From Entamoeba invadens IP1 (lineage: Eukaryota; Evosea; Mastigamoebida; Endamoebidae): 19,491 nucleotides of DNA. Each line of letters opens with the position of its first letter. The first letter of the stretch is position 1. The notes below the pieces were generated by a model. It was not told the origin of the DNA. It made no database searches and saw nothing but the letters and a program-made list of their open reading frames with translations. This document shows, in pieces, positions 10,494 to 18,705 of this stretch. Position numbers and translations under genes: made by a program. The stretch lies in NCBI RefSeq assembly GCF_000330505.1, contig NW_004191665.1:21083-40573 (forward strand), given 5' to 3'.

Positions 10494-12026
10494 GTATTAG
10501 CTAGTTAATCAATACACAGACTGAGTTTTACAAGACACTTGTTGAGAAGGCGCACAAATTCTTTCCAGGGAAGATCCAGATCATGCCGAAGTGCACACTA
10601 TGCGGATTTAACTGGTTCAATGAGTACTACACTCCCGGTGTATCTCGCATTTCAACAAACATCCATGACAACAACGACTCATCACTGTTGTATACGATGC
10701 GTGGCAACTTTGTTGGTGTTGTCTCGGACTCGACACGAGTGCTTGACGTGTTCGAGTTTTGAAAACCCACAGTCGTAATACACAATTGTCCCTGTTCTGT
10801 GAATGTTACAGAACCTTTCCACACAAGTTCTGGAACAGCGTCTATGTTCATAGGTTCACCATTTGTGAATGCCTTTCTGATAATCGGAGTGATGCATTGA
10901 TCCTTTGCCGATTGTACAAATGTGGTGTTCACTTCAAACCTGTTTACGTTCAAAACAGCCTGATTGTCTGATGCATCAAATACAATTTCACCACCCATGT
11001 ATTGTAAGAGTGAAGTACCGAATGATTCAAATGCATAAATGTGTGATTTTTACAAGCAAAAGTGATCCAAAAGATGCATATTGTTCCACTTCTAAGATGC
11101 CCTTCTCAACTATTTCAATGTACATTTGTGTTGCTTCAAATGTACTCAAAGAAACGTCTCTTGTTATTTTGACATAGGATATTACATTATCAATATTGAG
11201 GTCTTCCTCCAAAATGATGTTCTTTCCAAGTAAATTGATTTGATTTGTATCAACATAATTATTGACAACAATTTTACACTTTTTACTATCTGCATCATCA
11301 CCAATACACATCACTTTAACTCCACTCATGTGTATGTTCAATGTATAAATGCCTTATTTCATTATTTAAAATTGTCACACCGTCCTGTTTTACATTAACA
11401 ATATCATATTCCTTTGTTATCTCTGCATTGTTTTCATATATGACCACACTATTCACAGCGGTTGAAATTTCAATGTTATATCTCTGTTTATACTCTGTAC
11501 TGATGTCTTTTCTATGGCAATTTTCCGTGTCAGTAACTGTGCAAAGTACATCATTGGGCATTGAAAACAGATGTCGATGTTGATTTGTTAATCAATGTTT
11601 TGAAATTAGATACAAGTAAAGTATCTGTAGGAAGAGATGCACCACTCATTGGCAGTAACGTGTTAATGGGTGGAATGTGTGTAGTTGTGGTTTTTACTGG
11701 AAATTTGATATTAAGACCTTCCAAGTTGAATTTATTCACATTGATGATTGAATTTGTTGATGATAACTGTTCAAATATTAAATCAGTGACAGTGATAAAA
11801 AGGGTATTTCCAATCAATGCTTTATCATTTCCAAATACTTTGAAAACACTCAGTTGTGATTTTATTGGTGTCAATTCCGAGTAAGTCAATGTAACACCTT
11901 GTTTGATAGTGACTTCTGGAAAACTTTTTCAGTCAAATTGTTTGATGAGTGTATGGGCGTTCCGTGTATTTTGACATTTTCCGTTTTAATAAAATTTAAC
12001 TTTAGAATTGAGTATAGACTTTCAAA
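10469..12026 (-). pseudogene. Captured host-type gene fragment: beta-strand-rich, surface-protein-like, unknown family
   Basis: The coding signal on the minus strand continues across at least four frame changes: 12026-~11930, 11889-11551 (open upstream), 11561-11316, 11341-11027 and 10998-10627. Adjacent frames join smoothly. For example, the shift near 11040 falls in an A5 run, and the next frame continues with AFESFGTSLLQYMGGEIVF. The putative end (NTCREAYHK, stop at 10469-10471) matches the end of a second copy at 12262. The protein would be about 500 residues, rich in short alternating hydrophobic strands and Asn/Thr/Ser (for example NSVVIYENN, LNIDNVISYVKI, EIVFDASDNQAVLNVNRFEV). That suggests a beta-solenoid extracellular protein. 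No signal peptide or named domain was seen, and the 5' end appears to be missing. It is unrelated to transposition motifs, so it is best read as cargo picked up by the MULE. The function is not known. Confidence 0.55.
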
Positions 12027-12081
12027 CTAATAAATAAGTATGTCAGAATTTGTCTCTGAAGTTTGAAGATCAGCTATATGT

Positions 12082-12284
12082 AAGGTATCAACGTGATTTC
12101 AATTTGTGGTGTTTTAAACACTACTAAGAACAGCTATTCTAGTGCAATGATTGATTTTTGCATCAAATACAACACATATTTAAATATCATTTCGCAGATA
12201 AACCGGAAATGTCACTTTAAAAATTTAACATATTGTTGAACTCAACGTTGAAAATATTATATCATAAGTGATGTGCCTTTTTAC
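12082..12284 (+). repeat. Right copy of the diverged direct repeat flanking the MULE cargo
   Basis: This is the partner of about 10286-10493. The shared core runs from ATGATTGATTTTTGCA (12147) to CATTTCGCAG (12197). Divergence is clearly much greater than between the two terminal repeats of the MULE. The duplication is therefore older than the last homogenisation of the ends, and probably predates capture. Confidence 0.7.
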
Positions 12285-12390
12285 AATTGAGTGACTTGTC
12301 TTTGTTGAAGGAGCCATCACCGAAACATTTCACAACAACACCATTTGTGCGCCTCGAGCACTCTAAGTCATCAACATATAGAAAAGGGGG
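12262..12390 (-). pseudogene. Tail of a second copy of the captured gene
   Basis: A 42-codon minus-strand frame reads YVDDLECSRRTNG, then VVVKCFGDGSFNKDK, and ends LNCKKAHHL at a TGA (12262-12264). It has no ATG and a stop immediately upstream. The ending resembles that of the first cargo copy (NTCREAYHK), and the downstream DNA is repeated in both. It looks like the last exon-sized scrap of a paralogue of the gene whose longer remnant lies at 10469-12026. The several Cys and the Gly/Asn-rich composition suggest an extracellular protein. No family was recognised. Confidence 0.4.
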
Positions 12391-13060
12391 TCAGACGAGC
12401 AGTATTTACAAAAATACATTTACATGACTTATGTGTTTACCAACAAATACAACCACAATAAGGTATTTTATGTATCCCAAACCGAACGAACACTCAAAGA
12501 AGATACAAAAATGTTGCCACCAACACAATTTGCATTTTCATATACAACATACACGCTAAAATATTGTACTTCACAACACTTGATTACTAAATATATTATG
12601 TCGTGTTTTTAATGGTTGTATATTATTAGAAATACAACGATATATTATTCGAAGGCAACAATGTATAATTCATGGCACCTTGTTGCGAGTAGTCATACAA
12701 AATATTAACTATTCAATTTTAGAGTAAACCAACTTTTCATTTTTGAACATTACTATTTACATTAAAGCATTTCGTGTATTTTGTTTAGTGACATTATAAC
12801 TTGTTATTAAAAATTGTTGATTCAGAATAATATAACCAATATACTACATTTTCTTCAATGAAATTTTAAAAAGTATGAAGTACTAAGTATTATTTTTGAA
12901 AACTTATTGAAATATTATAAATTTATTATAACTTTATTAACAATAAAAACAATACATCTATGTTGTCTATTAAAAACAAATAACATTTTAATGTAATAAT
13001 AACCATAAACATAAAAACAAACTTCCTAACACCATCGAAGACCACTCTTATCATATATGA
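12391..13060. other. Spacer between the cargo and the right MULE terminal repeat
   Basis: AT-rich sequence. A 62-codon plus-strand frame at 12424-12612 (MTYVFTNKYNHNKVFYV...) has no recognisable domain and is probably chance. The minus-strand reading of the same region (VYVVYENANCVGGNIFVSS near 12550-12470) looks more like continuation of the cargo gene family, though broken by stops. The inward ORF from the right terminal repeat ends at 13026. Confidence 0.45.
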
Positions 13061-13343
13061 AATAACATTTCTGGTAAACACAACGGAATGTCTGTTTGAG
13101 TTTTTGTGAATCGCTGTTTTTAGTAACAAAAAGAGAAAATGTCTGGTTAGCAACAGAGATAGCTGAAGCCTCTGCCATTGTTTTTGATTGGGTTTTGAAG
13201 TTGTAGGAAATAAACGCATTGGCTATTGAATCGATGATGTTGTCTGGGGTTTCAATCCCTTCCTTAACCAAATAAGGATTGCCTTCTTTGGTTTTTACAT
13301 CGAAGGTAAAAAGTACTTGGATTTTGGTTGAGTGTTCTTCCAT
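13026..13343 (-). CDS. Truncated transposase N-terminus encoded by the right MULE terminal repeat
   Basis: This 105-codon frame starts at the mirror copy of the transposase ATG, inside the right terminal repeat. Its first 94 residues are identical to the start of the plus-strand transposase, because the 597-bp repeat includes that coding start. It then leaves the repeat and ends after 11 unrelated residues (FIYDKSGLRWC). It retains the two Cys of the zinc-binding segment but not the paired His, and lacks the DDE core, SWIM and zinc knuckle. Any promoter active at the left end should also be present here and would transcribe toward the minus-strand cargo. It may be a by-product of long terminal repeats. 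A role as a short regulatory or competing protein is speculation. Confidence 0.5.
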   Translation of the reverse strand: MEEHSTKIQVLFTFDVKTKEGNPYLVKEGIETPDNIIDSIANAFISYNFKTQSKTMAEASAISVANQTFSLFVTKNSDSQKLKQTFRCVYQKCYFIYDKSGLRWC

Positions 13344-13657
13344 TTAGTAATTAAGAGTTTAAGATTTGTTAATATTAAAAGTGTGGTTTATTTAATTATT
13401 ATATAATTTGGTGTTTTAAAGTTAAATATAAATCAAAACGTTCACTTTGCGCCAAAACATGCGACAAAAAAAAACAAAAAAAATAAAAATGACGTTTTAT
13501 ATAAAACTTTTTATTTGTTTTATTTTATTAGATGTAAATGAGAAAAAGAAAAACCCTATTTTTTCAAGACTCAAAAAACAAAAAATACAAAAAATGTTTT
13601 ATTTTTATATAAAAAATATGTATTTATAGCGGGGTGTGGGTGTAAAAGGTAAGTCCC
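13061..13657 (-). repeat. Right 597-bp terminal inverted repeat of the MULE
   Basis: It is the mirror of 7622-8218 and identical by eye. It ends ...GGTAAGTCCC directly before the target duplication. The inner boundary is sharp: both copies share AATAACAT (13061-13068) and diverge at the next base inward. Confidence 0.93.
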
Positions 13658-13667
13658 GATGTTTTTA
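13658..13667 (+). repeat. Right 10-bp target-site duplication of the MULE
   Basis: GATGTTTTTA immediately follows the right terminal repeat and is identical to 7612-7621. Confidence 0.92.
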
Positions 13668-15023
13668 TATTTTTAATTATGTTGTTTTTATAAATTTTAA
13701 TATATAAACAAGAAAATAAACAGCAGATGTTTAGAAAATCGTTGACATAATTAAATCGTTTATAATAAAGAAAGTTTTTATTTGATAATAGAACATCATT
13801 CAGTAATATTATCAAAGTTACTGACATCAAAAACATTTTGATAATTTTGTCAATTTGTCATAAAAGTCTTTTGATACTGTCCATAACAATTGGTAAGTTA
13901 TTTATTAAAGTCGTGTTTTGTGATTGAACTGTATCTATGAAAAACTGTTCATTGTTATAACACGTGGTTTTTATCAATATTTTTTAGTTTTATGTTTATA
14001 TTGTTTTAAAGGTGCTCAAGTTATGGTTATTCTCAATTATCAGGAATAATAATACAAGTCCCAAACATTATATTAAAACCTCAAATATATCGCATTCTGT
14101 TTGTTTTTTAATGCTTTTGTGTGATCACGTTGTGTGCCCAAAAATTTTGATATTTTTTAAACCAATTTCTATTAATATAATATAACAAGTTCTATTATAT
14201 AGTTTATAATTATTGTTGGATAATAATAAAAAAAACATTTTTGTTCATTCAATATAGAATATATTTCGATATCCATATCAATTAAAATATAAAATCTATA
14301 TTGAACAATTAAGATATCATTTACAATTGAATCAATTGGTTGTGATCATGTTCATTTTACTAAATCGTGGTTTTGGTGTTTTTATTCGTATCACTAAATA
14401 TTTAATAGTTATAGACATAATTAATTTGGTTTTAAACAGTCTTTGTATCAATACATTTATTAAGTTTTTTTAATTATTACAACTATCACTGAGATAATGT
14501 TCAAATATTGATATTTTTTGTTTTAAATTATGAAAAAGTGAGTTAATAAAAATAATTATTTAAATTAGTTCCTTCAGTATTACAATTCTTAATTGATTTT
14601 TAAATGGTTATGGTTATAAAACAAACAATTTTGATATCACAACAAAAGAATACAATCATAGAGGTATTCATAAATATCTATTTTAAATAGACATGCTTAA
14701 AACTAACTTTTTAATATAAAAAAGTGTAATAATTAAAAATATTGTTTTGGTCTTTTTAATCAAATAATATTTTACAATCAAATAATATATCTTAATTATT
14801 AATTTCAATAAGTATTGCATTAGGCAAAATAGCCATATTAAATAAGTTGTTTTACAAACAATATAATACATATTATTTAACAATTATATATAATACACCA
14901 TTCAAAAACAACAACTTTTGTGTCTTTTACTTAAAATAACTGGTTTAAAAAACAAAAGAAATTTCAACGAATATTATGACCATTAAAAAAATGATAAAAA
15001 CATTATATCAACGAATTAAAAAA
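13668..15023. other. AT-rich intergenic region
   Basis: No credible gene was found. A 66-codon minus-strand frame (14683-14883) is Ile/Leu/Tyr/Lys-rich, as expected from random AT-rich DNA. The region contains a 17-19-base inverted repeat at 14248-14306. Nothing else was recognised. Confidence 0.6.
14248..14306. repeat. Short AT-rich inverted repeat
   Basis: TTCAATATAGAATATAT (from 14248) pairs with ATATAAAATCTATATTGAA (ending 14305), with about a 22-base loop and two mismatches. It could be a hairpin or a relic of a small non-autonomous element. No target duplication was identified. Confidence 0.35.
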
Positions 15024-15584
15024 TTACAATTCAAGCATACAACGCATTTTAATATCCATAATCTCATCTAATTCACCAACTTTAATGACAACACCTTTGT
15101 TTTTCATTTTACCTTTAATACAATTCCAAATTGTTTCTCCCATTTTACATATATCCTCTTTGTCCATCACATATCCATTTTTAGAAATACTTACAAACCC
15201 AAAAATACCTTCTCGGTTTTCACAACTGTAACGGATATCAAACCCCTCTTCATATAAAAAGTCCTCCAAAAGGTGCATCAACTCTCTCTTCTTTTTGTCC
15301 ATTGATTTTCTGAATGCTGTGCTTTGAGGTACACCCTTTTTAAGATACGTATTCTCCATTTCTTTGCGACGTTGATCTACTACCGCTTCTACATTAAAGC
15401 ACCACTCTTCTACATCATTAAAAACAATTTTAGTGACTTTCATAAATTGAAGAGTGAAGAACGTTTTCTTTTTTGGTTTTGATATGTGTAGAGAACATTT
15501 GTGAGAAAGTAAGCCAATAAGACAACACTCTAGACATGTAATCATGTTACGACGTTCAAGACATCTCTTGTGGACCTGAGACAT
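15024..15584 (-). CDS. Hypothetical 186-residue protein with N-terminal Cys/His cluster
   Basis: A complete, uninterrupted minus-strand frame from ATG 15584 to TAA at 15024, with coding-like composition against AT-rich flanks. I do not recognise the family. The N-terminal third has H5, C8, C17, C20, C21, H28, C30 and H33, suggesting a zinc-binding module in a basic context (KPKKK at 36-40). Residues 65-115 are highly charged (QRRKEMENTYLKKG, KKKRELMHLLEDFLYEEG) and probably helical. The C-terminal half contains scattered Cys and alternating strands. There is no signal peptide or membrane segment, so it is probably nuclear or cytosolic. The sequence just upstream of the ATG is A-rich on the coding strand, with a TTTAAAAAG about 30-35 bases before it. 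That loosely resembles the GTATTTAAA-like core promoter of Entamoeba, though the match is weak. Confidence 0.75.
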   Translation of the reverse strand: MSQVHKRCLERRNMITCLECCLIGLLSHKCSLHISKPKKKTFFTLQFMKVTKIVFNDVEEWCFNVEAVVDQRRKEMENTYLKKGVPQSTAFRKSMDKKKRELMHLLEDFLYEEGFDIRYSCENREGIFGFVSISKNGYVMDKEDICKMGETIWNCIKGKMKNKGVVIKVGELDEIMDIKMRCMLEL

Positions 15585-16530
15585 TTGATTTTATATTGTT
15601 TTTCTTTTTCTTTTTAAATGAGTATAATATCAAACAATGTTAATATTTCGGTGTTCATTTTTTAAATTCCCCATTCAATTGTAGATTTGATACCATTAAA
15701 AACAAAGTTTACATCAACCACAATTCAAAAGGAATATTATTGGGATTTTAACTTTAAAATGTTAAACTTTTTGATTTATAATTTTATATAATCGTAGTAT
15801 TTTGGGTTAAGAAAATTATAGGAATATTCAACTTGAAGTTCCAACATTTCCATATGCCATAACTATAAAAAGCATGTTTTATGTGTATTAAATTTTTTAA
15901 TTCAATAAATCTTCAAACTTGAAATTTGTTTTTTATTATTTTTCGAATTGTTATATGTTGGGGTAAAAATATTGTTTTGTGATTTAAAAAATAGAATAAA
16001 TAAAAAACTCAAGTAGATATTTGATAAACCATAAAAAGATTTGTTTTTTATGATTTATAAACCAAAATAAAAACTAAAATTTACACAATCAATTCCGAAT
16101 TTATTGACAAAAAACAATTTTAAAATGTTGTTATGAATTCAACTAAAATGCTTTGAGTATTGTCAATCACAGTTTTTAAAATCAAATAATGATTTTGAAA
16201 ATGGATTATCAAAAATAGCATCAGGATATCATGTTTTACTTAATATAAGTTGAACTATTAATACATTCAATATAATTGGTATATAATGTTATGTATTAAA
16301 ATATATTTTTTTAACGAAACAATTAACAATTCCCCTACTTAAATATATAACGTGATAATTGTATTATATATTTTAGATAGAATTGAACTAATTCTGGATT
16401 GGAAAAAAATAATATAAAGATATTAATAAATATAATATACTAAAAATAAAAAGTGTAAATAATGTATTGTGTTTTGTCATGGTAAACAATTATAACTAAT
16501 TTATTTGGATAAAACATAAAAATGCTTTAT
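15585..16530. other. AT-rich spacer between two minus-strand genes
   Basis: It should hold the promoter of the 186-residue gene and the 3' end of the beta-helix gene. No ORF, RNA gene or repeat of note was recognised. Confidence 0.6.
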
Positions 16531-18012
16531 TTAAATTGTGACTATAATGAATACAATGACAACTAAACTAATGTAGTCATCTCGATTCATTACACATTCA
16601 AATTGTCCTTCGGCAAATCCAATGCTTGGCACGACTTTGTTTCTTATACAACCCAAGTAATCTTTTTCGTTATTACCATCCAGATCTGTGTAAATCACAT
16701 TAACACCTCGATGATACAACATAGACTTATCATGTGGTACAAAACAATAACTTGGTACAGTCCATTCAAAGTAACTTTCATTCGTGCAATTGTTGTATAA
16801 CCCTTTATTCCATAATAATTCAGTTGAACTTTCATTTTGTTTTAAATACAAAGAATGTTTCAATCCATCACTTCCATTCCACGTATCTTTTAATATTTTA
16901 TTATATCCACTATAATATATGTTATCTGATATATTCCAACTTCCAATTTCGTTCTCATTAATAACAGCCGCATACCACACATACGTTGAGTGAATAAAAT
17001 TGTTTTTAAACTGATTATTTCGACTTTTACCACTAACAACACACTTTTCTTGAAAGGCAAGAGCTGCAGACTCCATATTAAAAAATGTGTTGTGAGCGAT
17101 TGTAATATCACTGTAATATGCAGCATCGCTCCATCCCCAATATGCAACACCAAAAAGTGCTCCCCAAATAAAGTTATTTCTTATTGAAATATTAACAGTA
17201 GAAATGTAGTTAGGCGGCCAAGCCTCGTTTCCAATAGCTATTGCGTGATGTTCAGTGGAATTGTCACACAATTTTCCATGTGAGAATTTCAACGTGTTAT
17301 TTTCTATTACAACGTTTTTAGCATTATCAACATAAACTAAAATTGGAAAAATGTCATATAAATAATTATTTTTAACAACACAGTTCGTGCAAAAAATGAT
17401 GTCAATTCCTTCCCCCCACGAATTGGTTATCTCATTTGCATCAAATGTTATTAGAGACGACAAAATTGGTCCATTATAAGTGATTGGACCCGTTCCAAAG
17501 CACTGCATCCACGATGACGATTTACACATTTCATGTTCTAAAACACACCCATTTGCATAATTATGAGAAATTGTGATATTTGTACCTGTTGCAAAAATAG
17601 CCCATTGCGTGGAATTATATATCTTAAAATTAGAAAGAGTTACATTGGTGCTATTAATCACTTTGACACTAAATTGAGACGCTCCACTTGCAACAAATGG
17701 ACCATTCACTTTAATATTGGAAGCATTCAAAATATAAAATACAGATGATGCACCTGTTTGTGTGTTAAAAACAACTTTACCATTAAGAGCAGGTCTGATC
17801 AAAATTGGATTGGTTGGCGTGCCTGAAGTACCACTGGGGATTTCTTGGGGTGGATATATTCCACTTGAAAATATAATAGTATCACCAGGAAGAGCTAAAG
17901 AACAAGCTGATACAAGACTGTTGATATTACCTGTTAAACTGATATGTATGTTTTTTGAGAAACACTTAAAAAAGAAAAGAGCTGTGAAAATGAATAAAAC
18001 ACGAACACTCAT
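16531..18012 (-). CDS. Secreted right-handed beta-helix protein, probably GPI-anchored
   Basis: A complete minus-strand gene (493 codons, ATG 18012, TAA 16531) without introns. Residues 1-19 form a clear signal peptide (hydrophobic VLFIFTALFFF, likely cut after CFS). Residues about 35-85 (ALPGDTIIFSSGIY, GTPTNPILIRP, GKVVF) match the opening of parallel beta-helix proteins of the pectate lyase-like / polysaccharide lyase fold. Residues 90-370 carry repeating rungs such as NVTLSNFKIYNS, NCVVKNNYLYD, NVVIENNTLKFS, NISIRNNFIWG and DITIAHNTFFN. About a dozen N-x-S/T sequons fit an extracellular protein. The C-terminus (DDYISLVVIVFIIVTI) is a short hydrophobic tail after small polar residues, as in a GPI-attachment signal. 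The fold is well supported. Enzymatic activity (polysaccharide lyase or isomerase) versus a purely structural or binding role cannot be told. A bacterial origin by transfer is possible, since this architecture is common in bacteria. Confidence 0.85.
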   Translation of the reverse strand: MSVRVLFIFTALFFFKCFSKNIHISLTGNINSLVSACSLALPGDTIIFSSGIYPPQEIPSGTSGTPTNPILIRPALNGKVVFNTQTGASSVFYILNASNIKVNGPFVASGASQFSVKVINSTNVTLSNFKIYNSTQWAIFATGTNITISHNYANGCVLEHEMCKSSSWMQCFGTGPITYNGPILSSLITFDANEITNSWGEGIDIIFCTNCVVKNNYLYDIFPILVYVDNAKNVVIENNTLKFSHGKLCDNSTEHHAIAIGNEAWPPNYISTVNISIRNNFIWGALFGVAYWGWSDAAYYSDITIAHNTFFNMESAALAFQEKCVVSGKSRNNQFKNNFIHSTYVWYAAVINENEIGSWNISDNIYYSGYNKILKDTWNGSDGLKHSLYLKQNESSTELLWNKGLYNNCTNESYFEWTVPSYCFVPHDKSMLYHRGVNVIYTDLDGNNEKDYLGCIRNKVVPSIGFAEGQFECVMNRDDYISLVVIVFIIVTI

Positions 18013-18216
18013 TCAATACTTAAGTTGTAAGTTTTAAATTTTTAATTTTTATTTTTTCATGTTATTTACAAATTTTAAATTCGACCAATTATATAAAATT
18101 AATTATCTTTTTATTGTATATGGTATTGTTTTTTATTAAAATATTATATTTTATTTTAAATTTTAATGTGAATTTTTTTTTAATTTTGTTTTGTGAGTGA
18201 ATAATTATAAAATTTT
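18013..18216. other. AT-rich spacer upstream of the beta-helix gene
   Basis: It should contain the promoter of the minus-strand beta-helix gene. On that strand the 50 bases before the ATG include ATTTAAAAC and a CTTACAACTTAAG segment, with no confident match to a core promoter. The mariner-like element begins at 18219. Confidence 0.4.
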
Positions 18217-18218
18217 TA

Positions 18219-18545
18219 CAGTGAAAATACGTCTGAAAATGATGGGAAAATAGTTTAAAAATGACAGGTTTTATTTTAAAAGGACAAGATTTTTAATAAA
18301 AAGGATGAAAATCATAAAAAGTGATGGAGAATTGTTTTAAAAAGGACAGGTATTTTTATTGAAAAGGACAGGATTTTTGATAAAAAGGACGAATTTCGAA
18401 AGAAATGATGATTTTCATGAAAAAGGACAGGAATTTATTATAAAAAGGATGGAATTTTTGTTAAAAGGATGGATTTAAAGAAAATGTGACAGCCATTTTT
18501 TTGAAAAAGGATAACATTTTTAACAAAAAGGATGGATTTTTTAAT
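18219..18545 (+). repeat. Degenerate tandem array of ~20.5-bp units at the mariner-like element's left end
   Basis: About 16 imperfect units follow the pattern A(4-5)GGA(C/T)(A/G)GG-A/T-rich; examples are AAAAGGACAGGATTTTTGAT, AAAAAGGATGGAATTTTTGTT and AAAAAGGATAACATTTTTAAC. Unit length is 17-24 bases with a mean near 20.5, about two helical turns. The first units are the most diverged. The array lies wholly between the proposed transposon end and the transposase start. It may present a row of binding sites for the transposase or a host factor; that is inference. Confidence 0.75.
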
Positions 18546-18705
18546 AAAATATAATTTATTTCCGAAATTTCCCGATTTTACACATAAAAAACAAACAATT
18601 TAAAATATCATAAACGTGTTTCAAAAGTAGATGTACAAATCAAATATCGAGTTGGTTGAAAAAGGATTTTCATTATTTTGAGATCAATCTTAATAATTGA
18701 TTTAA

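Larger units (their letters stand above)
7622..13657 (+). mobile_element. Mutator-like element (MULE) with long terminal inverted repeats and captured cargo
   Basis: This is a 6036-bp element. Both ends begin GGGACTTACCTTTTACACCC when read inward, and both are flanked by the perfect 10-bp duplication GATGTTTTTA. The terminal inverted repeats are 597 bp each and, by eye, identical. The left two fifths encode a plus-strand MULE transposase (7936-10179). From about 10270 to 12400 is non-transposase DNA: a broken minus-strand gene and the tail of a second copy, separated by diverged direct repeats. The identical terminal repeats and perfect target duplication point to a recent insertion, or to gene conversion between the ends. 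Autonomous MULEs are known in Entamoeba. Carriage of host-type gene fragments recalls the Pack-MULEs of plants; that comparison is inference. Confidence 0.93.

Noticed and set aside
10539..10778. 79-codon plus-strand frame in the cargo
   Set aside because: It overlaps the better-supported minus-strand cargo reading, and its Ser/Thr/Cys-rich composition looks like an antisense shadow.
11561..11884. 107-codon plus-strand frame in the cargo
   Set aside because: It is the exact antisense of a minus-strand frame that joins smoothly with its neighbours. The minus-strand reading extends over the whole cargo and this one does not.
12424..12612. 62-codon plus-strand frame between the cargo and the right MULE repeat
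   Set aside because: No recognisable domain, orientation opposite to the cargo, no supporting context.
14683..14883. 66-codon minus-strand frame
   Set aside because: Ile/Leu/Tyr/Lys-rich random-type composition in AT-rich spacer.
18219..18545. CRISPR-like or coding repeat interpretation of the ~20-bp array
   Set aside because: Units are contiguous without unique spacers and vary in length (17-24 bases), which breaks any reading frame. The eukaryotic transposon context also argues against CRISPR.
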